DNA from: Roseiarcus sp963751165
GTDB lineage: Bacteria; Pseudomonadota; Alphaproteobacteria; Rhizobiales; Beijerinckiaceae
NCBI GenBank assembly: GCA_963751165.1
Contig: CAVVTP010000001.1
Location: 677,719 to 741,718, forward strand
Direction of reading: 5' to 3'
DNA: 64,000 bases
Shown: positions 27,282 to 36,300 of the stretch, piece after piece
Layout of the letters: every line of letters begins with the position of its first letter
How positions within the stretch are numbered: the stretch's first letter is position 1
The notes under the pieces: generated by a model
Database searches by the model: none
Told to the model about the DNA's origin: nothing
What the model saw: the letters and a program-made list of their open reading frames with translations, nothing else
Translations under genes and position numbers: made by a program

Positions 27282-28112
27282 ATGCCGCAGCCAAATCGTC
27301 AGGCTATCGTCGACAGGCTCGGTTCCCTGGCGCGCGAGAAGAGGCCGATCATCGGTGGCGGGGCCGGCACCGGCCTTTCCGCCAAGTGCGAGGAGATGGG
27401 TGGACTCGATTTGATCGTCATCTACAATTCGGGGCGCTACCGCATGGCCGGGCGCGGTTCGGCAGCCGGCCTTCTCGCGTTCGGCAACGCCAATGAAATC
27501 GTTCGGGAGATGGCGCGCGAGGTTCTTCCCGTCGTCAAGCGGACACCGGTGTTGGCCGGTGTCAATGCTACGGATCCTTTCGTACTGATGCCGCAATTTC
27601 TGGCGGAGATCAAAGCGATGGGTTTCGCGGGGGTGCAAAACTTCCCAACCGTCGGACTGTTCGACGGGGTGATGCGCGCTAGTTTCGAGGAAACCGGCTT
27701 CGGCTTCGGACTCGAAGTCGACATGATCGCCATGGCGCACGAGCTCGACCTCTTGACGACGCCCTATGTGTTCAACGTCGCCGAGGCCGAGGCGATGGTT
27801 CGCGCCGGCGCGGACGTAATCGTCGCGCATATGGGCGTCACCGTCGGCGGCTCGGTGGGCGCCGCATCGGCGAAGTCGCGCGAGCAGTGCGTGGCCGAAA
27901 TCGACCGCATTGCAGAGGCCGCACTGCGGATCCGGCCGGAAATCCTGGTATTGTGCCATGGCGGGCCGATCGCCACGCCCGACGACGCCGAATTCATGCT
28001 GCGGGCATGCCGCTGTTGTCACGGATTCTACGGTGCGAGCAGCATGGAGCGGCTGCCTGTCGAGATTGCGTTGACCGAACAGGCGAGGAGATTCAAGCAG
28101 GTCGCCTTCTGA
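27282..28112 (+). CDS. PEP-hydrolase-like TIM barrel (Tm-1 C-terminal partner)
   Basis: A 276-residue TIM barrel of the phosphoenolpyruvate hydrolase-like family (PF09370): GGGAGTGLSAKCEEMGGLDLIVIYNSGRYRMAG near the N-terminus, VLAGVNATDPF, GVQNFPTVGLFDG, ADVIVAHMGVTVGGSVG and VLCHGGPIATPDDAEFML. It starts six bases after the Tm-1-like gene. In some organisms the two are one polypeptide, so they almost certainly work together. The reaction in this pathway is not established. Confidence 0.85.
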   Translation: MPQPNRQAIVDRLGSLAREKRPIIGGGAGTGLSAKCEEMGGLDLIVIYNSGRYRMAGRGSAAGLLAFGNANEIVREMAREVLPVVKRTPVLAGVNATDPFVLMPQFLAEIKAMGFAGVQNFPTVGLFDGVMRASFEETGFGFGLEVDMIAMAHELDLLTTPYVFNVAEAEAMVRAGADVIVAHMGVTVGGSVGAASAKSREQCVAEIDRIAEAALRIRPEILVLCHGGPIATPDDAEFMLRACRCCHGFYGASSMERLPVEIALTEQARRFKQVAF

Positions 28113-28245
28113 AGGGCCGCCGCCTCAGACTGCGGCCAAGATGACCTAATCCAATCATCGCGCCCTTCCGCGCCGGGCGGGCCGGTTCGGCGGCTATTGG
28201 TTTCTGCGTGGGCTACCACCGACTCGGACCTGCGTCCCTGGAGCA

Positions 28246-28950
28246 AAAATGCATCGATGGAACGGGCAACACGACCAGGATCAGGAGCGGCAAGAAAAGG
28301 TCTCCGTCCACGACAGCGATTGCGACCGACCGCTGGACCTGGGCGCCGACGCCGCAGGAGAAAGGCGGCGGGCGGGAGCCCACGCAGGCGCGATGCTTGT
28401 CATCATGACGGGGCGAAGACGCGCCTTGTCCGCATCGACGAGCGCGTCCCCTGGCGAGCCCGAATTCGACGCGCCGAGTGAGGTGCGAAAGAATAATGGC
28501 GCGCTTAATCACCGACATGCCGAACAGGCTGATGAAGCCGATCGCCGCGTAGACGCTGAATCGCGTCCGGGTGAAGGCTAGGGCGAAGACGCCGCCGATC
28601 AAGGCGTGGAACATGGCGGATAGATCATGGAGGCTCCCGAGCGCAGGGAGATTCGGGCGACCTCGCTCAGCGGGATCTGGATGAAGCCGCTTCCTCCGGG
28701 ATTGGCAACGGACAGAGCGGATTGCGTCGACGCTCCCTTGCTCTCGCGGAGTGAGGCGAACGACGATCGAGAAGTTACGTTCGCGCTCGGCTGGAAGAGC
28801 GCTCCGGCCTGCTGTCCGCCGATGCCCGCCTAGACCATCGGAGCGGTGTCGTCGCCAGCCAGGCTGTAGCGGACGATCCGGTCGCGGTCGATGTCGAACG
28901 TCAGCTGTCCCAGCAAATCGACTATCGCAAGGTCGGCAATTCCCTTCACC
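28246..28950 (-). pseudogene. CzcA/CusA-type RND metal-efflux pump remnant
   Basis: Fragments of a heavy-metal RND transporter can be read on the minus strand in more than one frame. In upstream order these are IADLAIVDLLGQLTFDIDRDRIVRYSLAGDD (about 28940-28835), ERNFSIVVRL (about 28780), AIGFISLFGMSVIKRAIILSHL (about 28546) and GAQVQRSVAIAVVDGDLFLPLLILVVLP (about 28340-28260). These correspond to periplasmic and final membrane parts of CzcA, with large deletions between them. It is a dead gene unrelated to the sugar pathways around it. Confidence 0.7.
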
Positions 28951-29397
28951 TCGCACCCCTCGCGCCCTCGTCGCCTCGTTCATCGATCTCGAGATTTTAA
29001 TCATTTCCGGCGCGAGTTGTCCCTGCATTTGGCGGAACAGGGAATTTGAATTCCCTGATCGGCCTAAAAATGTCCCTGCTCGCTCGTGTAGGGAATTCCT
29101 CTGGAATCGAGCAGAATAGGTGGGCTTTTCGGGACGGTTTTGCCTCGAATCGCCCGAAAAAGCGAGCGATTTCCTGCTATTTTCCCTACGGCAGGGAAAT
29201 CTCGGCCACAAGCCGGTTCCAGGGGCTTTCGCGGGTCGTGGGCCTTCTGTCGCCAACGCTTCCGCTCCTCTCCGCGGGGCGAGGTCCAACAGCTTCCGCG
29301 ATCGGGAAGGATCGTTCGAGGCGCGACACGAAAAACCCCTTCATATGCGCGGATTCAAGGAATCGCCGCTAGGCATTCGCGGCGGCCCCGATCTTCC
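28951..29397. other. intergenic stretch with small palindromes
   Basis: No convincing gene is seen between the efflux remnant and dhaK. The stretch holds a GGGAATT-TG-AATTCCC palindrome at 29040-29055, a related gggaattcc at about 29095, and TTTCCCT-ACGGC-AGGGAAA at 29181-29199. Open frames here are Arg/Ser/Pro-rich and look non-coding. Confidence 0.5.
29040..29199. repeat. GGGAA-type inverted repeats
   Basis: Two perfect inverted repeats share the arm core TCCCT/AGGGA: 29040-29055 (7-base arms, 2-base loop) and 29181-29199 (7-base arms, 5-base loop). They may be remnants of a repeated palindromic element or regulator sites. Confidence 0.6.
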
Positions 29398-30387
29398 CTA
29401 GCAACCCCAACGCAGTGCCGCGGTGTGCACAGGAGCGTCCCAATATTTGGCCGCATCCCCTTCAAGCATTGAGACCGTTATCGAGGCGCCGGCCATGTCG
29501 AGCGACGTGACGTAGGAGCCCACGAGAGATCGAGCGGGCTTCAGTCCGGCGGCGCCCAGGATGGCAGCCGCCTCGTGGTAGAGCAGGTAGAGCTCGATCA
29601 GGGGCGTAGCGCCGAATCCGTTGACGAACAGGATCGCTTCGGCGCCGCGCTTCGGCGCCAGATCGATGAGAATTGCCTTGACCATCTCCTCGACCATCTC
29701 CCGAGCGGAACGCAGGGGTATGCGGCGTCGACCCGGCTCCCCATGAATACCGACGCCCATCTCGACTTCCGAATCGCCGAGTTCGAAATTCGGCTTGCCT
29801 GCCTCAGGAACTGTGCACGACGTCAAGGCGACGCCCATCGAGCGCGTCCGCTTGTTCGCCTCCTGACCCAACGCCTGAAGTTTGGCCTGCGGCAGACCGA
29901 CTTCCGCGGCGGCGCCCACGATTTTCTCGACTATCAGCGTCCCGGCGACCCCGCGCCGCCCAGTCGAGTAAGTCGAGGTCTCGACGGCGACATCGTCGTC
30001 GGTGATGACGGTTGCGCATCGACCGTCGGTCATCTCCGCCGCCATCTCGAAGTTCATTACGTCGCCTTCGTAATTCTTGACGATCAGGATTGCGCCAGCG
30101 CCCTGGTCGACCGCCTCGACCGCCCCAACGATTTGATCTGGCGTCGGAGAGGTGAAGATCTGTCCCGGGCACGCTGCATCGAGCATGCCTAGGCCGACAA
30201 ATCCGGCATGCAGCGGTTCGTGTCCAGAACCGCCTCCCGATATGAGCGCGACTTTTCCAGGCCTGAGCGCTTTGCGGCGAATGAACTTGCGATCGTCGCC
30301 GGCTACGACAATGTCGGCATGAGCGGCGACAAAGCCGGCGAGGCTCTCCACGAGCAATGTTTCAGGTGAATTGAGAAACTTCTTCAT
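29398..30387 (-). CDS. dhaK: dihydroxyacetone kinase subunit DhaK
   Basis: A 329-residue DAK1 protein. Marks are ALISGGGSGHEPLHAGFVG near residue 47, the IVKNYEGDVMNFEMAAEM loop, the substrate-binding His in MGVGIHGEPGRRR, and FVNGFGATPLIELYLLYHEA near the C-terminus. DhaK covalently binds dihydroxyacetone through that His and receives phosphate from ADP held by DhaL. It is the last gene of the minus-strand operon, separated from dhaL/dhaM by HPr, EI and the XRE-like gene. Related DAK1 proteins also use erythrulose, so the triose assignment is probable rather than certain. Confidence 0.92.
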   Translation of the reverse strand: MKKFLNSPETLLVESLAGFVAAHADIVVAGDDRKFIRRKALRPGKVALISGGGSGHEPLHAGFVGLGMLDAACPGQIFTSPTPDQIVGAVEAVDQGAGAILIVKNYEGDVMNFEMAAEMTDGRCATVITDDDVAVETSTYSTGRRGVAGTLIVEKIVGAAAEVGLPQAKLQALGQEANKRTRSMGVALTSCTVPEAGKPNFELGDSEVEMGVGIHGEPGRRRIPLRSAREMVEEMVKAILIDLAPKRGAEAILFVNGFGATPLIELYLLYHEAAAILGAAGLKPARSLVGSYVTSLDMAGASITVSMLEGDAAKYWDAPVHTAALRWGC

Positions 30388-30472
30388 GGGATCCCCGTCG
30401 ATCGAGTTCGTGGCTCTTTCGGTTGAATGGAGGCGAACGCCGAGAGCCTGGTTTCCGCCGCCGCCGCGCGCG

Positions 30473-30895
30473 TCAGCTCTCTACAGCGACGAGCCGCGCG
30501 AAGCGCCGCGCGGTGTCGCGGATCAGTTCGTCGAAAGCACGATTTTTTTTCGCGTTCCCGAAGTCGATGACTTCAATCCTCAGTGCACGCAAGCTTGGGC
30601 CTTCGCGGTGGCGTCTGATGCGGTTCGGGTGCGCCAGGTCGAAGGAGTCCAGGAAGGCGCGCCGGTCGGTCGGCGAAAAATGGCAGATCTCGAAAATGAT
30701 ATCGAGATGCGGAGGCGGAATCGGCGTAGGATTCGCCGGGTTCGCCATGTGCGTGACGAAGCTGCGGTTCTTGCCAAGCGCAGTCGCAAGCCTTTGCCGG
30801 GTGCCGGAAGGCCGCTGGTTCAGAACGTTGCGAAGTATGGTCTTGTATGCTTCGACCTTTGCCGCTTTCGCATCGCGGACTGGAGCGTCATTCAT
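30473..30895 (-). CDS. XRE-like DNA-binding protein in the dha operon
   Basis: A 140-residue protein with a helix-turn-helix-like core (TRQRLATALGKNRSFVTHMANPANPTPIPPPHLDIIFEICHFSP, written here in full as one motif region at residues about 32-75). The C-terminal half is a helical/beta region ending ARRFARLVAVES. Its start overlaps the end of the EI gene by eight bases and dhaK follows after 85 bases. As the only candidate regulator in the operon it may control it. No close family name is recognised. Confidence 0.6.
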   Translation of the reverse strand: MNDAPVRDAKAAKVEAYKTILRNVLNQRPSGTRQRLATALGKNRSFVTHMANPANPTPIPPPHLDIIFEICHFSPTDRRAFLDSFDLAHPNRIRRHREGPSLRALRIEVIDFGNAKKNRAFDELIRDTARRFARLVAVES

Positions 30896-32501
30896 CTGGC
30901 GCTCCTTCAGATAGTCTTATCCGGGCGATCGCTTCTTTGGTCCGCCCTAGTGCGGCGGAGCTGACGGACAGGGATCGAAGGCCGGCCTGGAGCAGCGCTT
31001 CGATGAGCTGGGGCTCCCCACCGGCGTCGCCGCAGAGGCTGACCTTTCGACCAACTCTGGCCCCGTAGGCCGCAACTTGCGCAATCAGGCGCAGGACAGC
31101 TGGATGACTTGGATCGTTGAGCGCCGCGACCGCTTCGCTGTCACGGGCGGCGGCCATGATATATTGAGTCAGATCGTTCGAGCCGATTGAAAAGAAGGCC
31201 GCGTCGAATGATTCTACGCTCAACGCGGTCGCTGGCACCTCGACCATGATGCCGAGTTCGGGACGACGGCTGGCAATTCCCGCCGTCTGGAGCTCACTGA
31301 AAGCCTCGTCGAGATAGGCGCGCGCCCGATCGAGCTCGCGGGGAAGGGAAACCATCGGCAGCATAACTTCCACACGCCCATGCGCGGCCGCCCTGCATAA
31401 CGCCCTCAGTTGGGTGCGAAACGGCTCCGGCCTATGGAGCGAGAGCCGGATACCTCGCAACCCGAGAAACGGGTTACTCTCGTGCTCCAACGTCAGTCCG
31501 GCGATTGGCTTGTCCGCGCCGGCGTCGAGGGTGCGGATCGTAACCGGCTTGCCTGCCGCCCACTCGGCCAGTCGCCGATAGGCCTGATACTGGGTTTCTT
31601 CGTCGGGCAGCCCTTTTCGGCCGCTGAACAGGAATTCGGTGCGAACGAGCCCGATCCCGTCGCAGCTCGCAGGATCCAGCAGTTCGATTTCGGACGGATC
31701 CGCTATGTTCAGACAAACTGCGATCCTAACTCCGTCAGCTGTCACGGCTGACCGCATCGCGAACTCGGCCCAAGCCTGCGAGGCCCGATCCGCCGCTTTG
31801 ATGCGCTCGGCGAAATTCTGGCGGGTCTTAGGCGTCGGATCGACCCACAGTACGGCGTTTTCCCCGTCAATGAACCCCTCGCGCTCCCCCGCGAGACCTT
31901 TGAGGTCGGCGGTGAGCCCGACAATCATTGGAACTCCGCGCGCGCGCGCAAGCGTTGCGACATGCCCAAAAGCGCTACCGCGCGTAAGCGCAATGCCGCC
32001 ACCGCGAGTCCAATCGGTCGCAAGAAATCGAGACGGCGTCATGTCCTCGCCAACCACGATCGTCCCGAGGAGGGGATCGGAACCCGACGTCCCGAAAAGC
32101 AGAGCGAGCACCCGATCACGAATATCCATGAGGTCGCTAGCGCGTGCCCTGAAATGATCGTCGCCGGCCGCCTCGTAGGCGCCGATCTCAGCGTCGAGCG
32201 CCTTTCGCCAACCCTCGTCAGCGCTTACGCCCTTGTCGATAATCGCAAACGCGGATTCGGCCAGCGCATCATCTTCGAGCATCGCGATTTGAAAGGCGAG
32301 GATGTCTGCGCCGTCGCTCCTCGAGTGAGCCGCAAGGGCGGAGAGCTGCGACAGCGCCTCGGCAATCGCTCGACGCAGCGCGTGTGCCTCGGCGACAGGT
32401 TCGCCGCCGGCGCGGTTGCCCTCGAGACTCGGCATCACGGCCAGCGGCCCCGCCGCAAATCCGGCCGAAGCCGTGCGCCCGACCAAACGAAGTTCAACCA
32501 T
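30888..32501 (-). CDS. ptsI: PTS enzyme I (PEP-protein phosphotransferase)
   Basis: A protein of about 537 residues. The phospho-His region is GGIALTRGSAFGHVATLARARGVPMIVG near residue 180. The PEP-binding barrel has GIGLVRTEFLFSGR, RTLDAGADKP, NPFLGLRGIRL, MVEVPATAL and IGSNDLTQY, and ends with the catalytic Cys in LCGDAGGEP. The start at 32501 is chosen because its ATG overlaps the HPr stop; a longer frame begins at 32525. Its place in the dha operon implies a dedicated EI feeding HPr and DhaM rather than a housekeeping enzyme. Confidence 0.92.
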   Translation of the reverse strand: MVELRLVGRTASAGFAAGPLAVMPSLEGNRAGGEPVAEAHALRRAIAEALSQLSALAAHSRSDGADILAFQIAMLEDDALAESAFAIIDKGVSADEGWRKALDAEIGAYEAAGDDHFRARASDLMDIRDRVLALLFGTSGSDPLLGTIVVGEDMTPSRFLATDWTRGGGIALTRGSAFGHVATLARARGVPMIVGLTADLKGLAGEREGFIDGENAVLWVDPTPKTRQNFAERIKAADRASQAWAEFAMRSAVTADGVRIAVCLNIADPSEIELLDPASCDGIGLVRTEFLFSGRKGLPDEETQYQAYRRLAEWAAGKPVTIRTLDAGADKPIAGLTLEHESNPFLGLRGIRLSLHRPEPFRTQLRALCRAAAHGRVEVMLPMVSLPRELDRARAYLDEAFSELQTAGIASRRPELGIMVEVPATALSVESFDAAFFSIGSNDLTQYIMAAARDSEAVAALNDPSHPAVLRLIAQVAAYGARVGRKVSLCGDAGGEPQLIEALLQAGLRSLSVSSAALGRTKEAIARIRLSEGAPDE

Positions 32502-32820
32502 TCGCGTCTTCGGATCCGCTTTCAACGCCGATCGCCTCCTCTTCGTGGAAGTCGCCGGCGATCAGCTCGCGCAAAGCGACGATCGCCGCCGCCGCATCCG
32601 GACCTCTCGCTCGGAAATAAAGCGTCGTTCCCTTCACCGCCTTGACGGCCATGACTTTGACGATGCTCTTGGCGTCAATCCAGGGTCCTTCTTGCGAAAG
32701 CCCGACCTCAATTTGCAATTCGAAGGTCTTGGCGAGCTTTGTCAGCTTGACGGAAGGGCGGGCATGCAGCCCGATCGCGTTTGTCAACTTTGCGGAATAG
32801 GTCGCGGCGAATTCATTCAT
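32494..32820 (-). CDS. ptsH: HPr-like phosphocarrier protein
   Basis: A 108-residue HPr. The phospho-His is in AIGLHARPSVKLTK near residue 20, and the regulatory Ser region reads DAKSIVKVMAVKAVKG. The protein is slightly longer than the usual 85-90 residues because of a C-terminal acidic tail (EEEAIGVESGSEDANG). It overlaps the EI gene and would accept phosphate from that EI and pass it to DhaM. Confidence 0.92.
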   Translation of the reverse strand: MNEFAATYSAKLTNAIGLHARPSVKLTKLAKTFELQIEVGLSQEGPWIDAKSIVKVMAVKAVKGTTLYFRARGPDAAAAIVALRELIAGDFHEEEAIGVESGSEDANG

Positions 32821-32913
32821 GCGAAAGTCTCAAGTTGGTCCGACCCGTGAAAACGAGCGCAGCGCGTCATGGGGAAAACTTAAACATTTCCCACCTTCTG
32901 ATCGCGGCCGTCC

Positions 32914-33300
32914 TCAAGGTGACAATTCTTCCGCGGTGCGTCGCACCGTCGCAAGATTCGAGCCGCCCGAAGCCTCGGTCGCCGCGATCACAGCTCCTTC
33001 GACAATCGGGGCGTTGCAGATGACGACACGATTTCGCTTGTCCTCGGCAAGCATCTCGATCGCCATTTCGCTATTCGTTTCGGCCCCGCCGAGATCGACG
33101 AGTATCGCGACCCCCGCTTCGGACCACGCCCGATGGATCGCTGCGGTAATCGCTTCCAAGCTCGTCCCAAGCTCGCCGGTCGTGCCGCCGCCGGTCCATG
33201 CGAGCGGGACCTCGCTTCCGACCATCTGACGCACCATGTCGGCCGCTCCTTCCGCAACCTTCGGCGAATGCGACACGATGACAATGCCGACTGTACCCAT
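32914..33300 (-). CDS. dhaM: DhaM: PTS-EIIA(man)-type phosphotransferase subunit
   Basis: A 128-residue mannose-type EIIA domain: MGTVGIVIVSHSPKVAEGAADMVRQMVG with the phospho-His in SHSP, and the ILVDLGGAETNSEMAIEML signature. The ATG at 33300 overlaps the dhaL stop (TGATG), which rules out the longer frame to 33480. In E. coli DhaM is fused to HPr and EI-like domains; here all three are separate genes in the same order. It rephosphorylates ADP on DhaL. Confidence 0.9.
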   Translation of the reverse strand: MGTVGIVIVSHSPKVAEGAADMVRQMVGSEVPLAWTGGGTTGELGTSLEAITAAIHRAWSEAGVAILVDLGGAETNSEMAIEMLAEDKRNRVVICNAPIVEGAVIAATEASGGSNLATVRRTAEELSP

Positions 33301-33947
33301 CAGCCCGCTCCGAATTCGTCGCAAATCGTGGCGATCATCAACGACGACGATCGGGCGCCCGGATCGACATGGCCTATCGATCGCTCGCCGAGAAATGAAG
33401 CCCGGCCCCGCTTCGCGCGCATCGGCGCCGTCGCCTCCGCCGCCGCCAGAGCGGCGGCTTTGAGGGCGTCCGCGTCGCACCCGGCGGCAAGGGCGCGCTG
33501 CGTCGGAATCAAGACGTCCAGCATCGTCTTTTCGCCCGCGTCGCTCTTGCCGCGAGCCCGCACGGCAGCGATGGCCGCGCCGAAGGCCGCCTCGACTTGC
33601 GTGCGAGAAGGTTCGGCCGGAAGTTCCTTGCCCAACGAGAGCAACAGCGTGCCGTAGAGCGGCCCGGAAGCGCCGCCTACTTTCATGACGAGTTTCATGC
33701 CGACGGTCTTGAGGAGATCCGGCAAACTCATGTCCGAGAGCGCATCCAGGTCCTGCAGCACCCCCTCAAAGCCCCGCTTCATGTTGTACCCGTGATCGCC
33801 GTCGCCGATTGCGGCGTCGAGCGCCGTCAACTCATCAACATTCGCCACAATGCGTTGCGCGATCGCCGTGACGAGACGACGCTTGCGCTCCCGATCGAGC
33901 ACGAGAGGTTCGTCGAACGCTCGAGGCCTTTCGCTTGCGACAGCCAT
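33300..33947 (-). CDS. dhaL: dihydroxyacetone kinase subunit DhaL
   Basis: A 215-residue DAK2 protein. The ADP/Mg-binding Asp loop reads TALDAAIGDGDHGYNMKRGF, followed by MKVGGASGPLYGTLLL, EKTMLDVLIPTQRAL and GRASFLGERSIGHVDPGARSSSLMI. It holds ADP as a fixed cofactor that is phosphorylated by DhaM and donates to the substrate on DhaK. It is followed by dhaM with overlapping codons. Confidence 0.93.
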   Translation of the reverse strand: MAVASERPRAFDEPLVLDRERKRRLVTAIAQRIVANVDELTALDAAIGDGDHGYNMKRGFEGVLQDLDALSDMSLPDLLKTVGMKLVMKVGGASGPLYGTLLLSLGKELPAEPSRTQVEAAFGAAIAAVRARGKSDAGEKTMLDVLIPTQRALAAGCDADALKAAALAAAEATAPMRAKRGRASFLGERSIGHVDPGARSSSLMIATICDEFGAG

Positions 33948-33989
33948 ATTCGACGGCCCCTCACATTAGCCGAAAGAGGCCGACCGCGC

Positions 33990-34319
33990 TCATCGCACGG
34001 TCAAATACCAGGAGTAGAGTAGCGCCGAGCCAAGGGCCAACGCTGTGACGATGACAAAGATGATGGCGATGACCGCGGTCGCCTTGGCCAAAGAGGCGGA
34101 GGTTCGCCCCGGCGTGCACAGCGGCACGAGGTTGAACGCCAATCCCGCGAACACGACGAGACCGGCGCCGACCGAATAAAGCCCGAGCGAGAAGGGTTGG
34201 AAAAGCAGGACAAGCGATATTACGCTCACCGCTACGATTGCATATTCGATTGTCCTCGCCTCTTTCGCGGTCATGCCGACCTGCGCCGGGCTCTCTGGCG
34301 GTTGTTGCATACGCGTCAT
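33990..34319 (-). CDS. small three-helix membrane protein of the ABC/dha operon
   Basis: A 109-residue protein with about three transmembrane segments (YAIVAVSVISLVLLFQPF, GLYSVGAGLVVFAGLAFNLVPL, TAVIAIIFVIVTALALGSALLY). It overlaps the ATPase gene upstream by four bases. Small membrane proteins without known function occur in glycerol-type ABC operons of rhizobia (for example GlpU), although this sequence is not obviously the same family. It is probably an accessory to the transporter. Confidence 0.72.
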   Translation of the reverse strand: MTRMQQPPESPAQVGMTAKEARTIEYAIVAVSVISLVLLFQPFSLGLYSVGAGLVVFAGLAFNLVPLCTPGRTSASLAKATAVIAIIFVIVTALALGSALLYSWYLTVR

Positions 34320-35419
34320 CCCAAATGATTGCCGGCGTCATCGAAAACATGGAGCTGACCGACCTTGCATCGCACGGCGACCCTCGCGCCAGCGGCGGGT
34401 GCGGAATTGCTCGGCACGACGCACCGAAGGTCCGCGCCGCCCTCGGTCAGGTGCGCGAGCGTCTCGGCGCCCATCGGTTCCGTGATGTCGACGCTCGCGT
34501 GCAAGGCGTCCGCCGAGCCTGGATCGACGAACTCGAAGCTGCGCGGACGGATCCCGACGGTCACTTTGCTTCCGGGAGCAAGTTTCGCCACGGCAGGGTC
34601 GACGGCCGCCGAGATCGTCTCACCCAGAACAGCGAGCCCCACGGTCGCCGAACCGTTTGTGTCCGCTTCTTCCACGCTGACAATCGTGGCCGGTAGCAGA
34701 TTCATCTGCGGGGTTCCGATGAAGCTCGCGACAAAGAGATTGGTCGGCCTCGAAAACAGCTCGTGCGGCGAAGCGACTTGCTCGACCTTTCCCTTGTGCA
34801 TAACCGCGATGCGGTCCGCCATCGTCAACGCTTCGATCTGGTCGTGGGTCACAATCACCGTCGGCTTGTCGAGCTTGGTAAGAATTTCCTTGATCTGAGT
34901 GCGCATCGTCTGACGCAACTGTATGTCGAGGCGGCTCAAGGGCTCGTCGAACAGAAAGCAGCTGGGCTCTCGGACAATCGACCGCCCGACCGCGACCCGC
35001 TGCTTTTCCCCCTCCCCGAGCTGGTGGGGGCGCCGCTTGAGAATGGCCGTCAGATCGAGCGCCTCACTGACGCGGGCGACCCGCGAGGCGATCTGTGCCT
35101 TGCTCAGGTTTTCGGCATGCAGAGGATAGGCGAGATTCTCCTGGACAGAGAGGCTCGGATAGAGCGCGTAGAACTGGAACGTCATCGCGACGTTGCGCGC
35201 GCGCGCCGGCAGGTCGTTGACCCGCTCTCCACCGATCAGAATCTCTCCGGACGTCGCCAGCTCTAGCCCCGCGATCATTCGCAGCATCGTAGTCTTTCCG
35301 CACCCGGACGGACCAAGCAGGCACACCACTTCCCCCTGGGCGACATCCAGATTTGCCCGGTCGACGGCGACGAGGCTACCGAAGCGCTTGGTCAAGTTTT
35401 CCAGCCTGATTTCGAACAT
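34316..35419 (-). CDS. sugar/polyol ABC transporter ATPase (MalK/UgpC type)
   Basis: A 367-residue ATPase starting MFEIRLENLTKRFGS; a GTG at 35431 is an alternative start. Walker A GPSGCGKTT, Q-loop MTFQFYAL, a signature region with LGEGEKQRVAVGRSI (a weaker LGEGE in place of LSGGQ), Walker B CFLFDEPLSRLD and H-loop VTHDQIEA. The C-terminal TOBE-like regulatory domain starts near residue 235. LGEGE is unusual and may mark pairing with the second ATPase of this locus, as in two-ATPase glycerol transporters. Confidence 0.9.
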   Translation of the reverse strand: MFEIRLENLTKRFGSLVAVDRANLDVAQGEVVCLLGPSGCGKTTMLRMIAGLELATSGEILIGGERVNDLPARARNVAMTFQFYALYPSLSVQENLAYPLHAENLSKAQIASRVARVSEALDLTAILKRRPHQLGEGEKQRVAVGRSIVREPSCFLFDEPLSRLDIQLRQTMRTQIKEILTKLDKPTVIVTHDQIEALTMADRIAVMHKGKVEQVASPHELFSRPTNLFVASFIGTPQMNLLPATIVSVEEADTNGSATVGLAVLGETISAAVDPAVAKLAPGSKVTVGIRPRSFEFVDPGSADALHASVDITEPMGAETLAHLTEGGADLRCVVPSNSAPAAGARVAVRCKVGQLHVFDDAGNHLG

Positions 35420-35430
35420 TCCGCTGTCCA

Positions 35431-36300
35431 CTACTTCCGGATAGTGCCGAAGGTAACGCCGCGCAGCAGCTGGTTCTGAAGCACAAAGGTCACGAGAACG
35501 ACCGGGACGATGAACAGTGTCTCGATCGCCGACATGAGTCCCCAGTCCACTCCAACCTGGCCGCCGATCGTTCGAGCGATGGCGACCGGGACGGTGCGCG
35601 TCTCAGTTCCTGTCAGCATCAGTGCGAACAGGAATTCATTCCAGGTCAGGATGACGGCGAACACGAAAGTCGCCGCGAGACCGCCGTAGACCTGAGGCAA
35701 GCAAATCTTTCGGAATACGCTCCACTCGGAACTGCCGTCCATTCGCGCAGCGTCTTCGATGTCGCGATCGAGGTCGTCGAAGAAACTCTTCGCCATCCAG
35801 ATCGAGAAGGGGAGGTTGAAGGCGGTGTAGAGCGCGATGATGCCCGTGTATGAGCCGCTGAGGCCAAATACCCGGAACAGAACGAAGACCGGAATGATCG
35901 CGATGATCGGCGGCAGCATCCGCGTCGTCAAAATAAAGAACAGGTAGGTATCGTTGCCGCGCAGTGGAAAGCGTGAAAAGCCGTAGGCCGCAGCAGTGCC
36001 GATGATCAGCGCCAGAAAAACACTCGTTCCGCCGATGAAAAGGCTGTTGAAGAAGTAGAGGCTGAAGCCGGAATTGGTCGTCCCGCCGCCCTGGATATCG
36101 GCGCGCTGGAAGACCGAGTAAAAGTTCTGGAACGTAGGGGTGAAGAGGAGCTTGATCGGCATCGCTAGCGCGTCCGGCCGCGTCTTGAAAGCCGTCGAAA
36201 TGATGAAGAAGACCGGGAAGAAATAGACGCAGCTGACCAAGGCCGCCCCTGCCGTGCGGCCCCAGCCCGCCTGTCCGATGACCTTTGCGCCATTAGTCAC
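35431..36300 (-). CDS. sugar/polyol ABC permease (MalG/UgpE type)
   Basis: A 289-residue membrane protein with six predicted helices. The cytoplasmic EAA loop reads IEDAARMDGSSEWSVFRKICLP. It overlaps the upstream permease by eight bases. The protein is a clear paralogue of the plus-strand permease at 41252-42127: both share FKTRPDALA.P.KL.FTPT, the TAFNLPF.IWM.KSFFD region and the ending QLLRGVTFGT. Confidence 0.9.
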   Translation of the reverse strand: MTNGAKVIGQAGWGRTAGAALVSCVYFFPVFFIISTAFKTRPDALAMPIKLLFTPTFQNFYSVFQRADIQGGGTTNSGFSLYFFNSLFIGGTSVFLALIIGTAAAYGFSRFPLRGNDTYLFFILTTRMLPPIIAIIPVFVLFRVFGLSGSYTGIIALYTAFNLPFSIWMAKSFFDDLDRDIEDAARMDGSSEWSVFRKICLPQVYGGLAATFVFAVILTWNEFLFALMLTGTETRTVPVAIARTIGGQVGVDWGLMSAIETLFIVPVVLVTFVLQNQLLRGVTFGTIRK

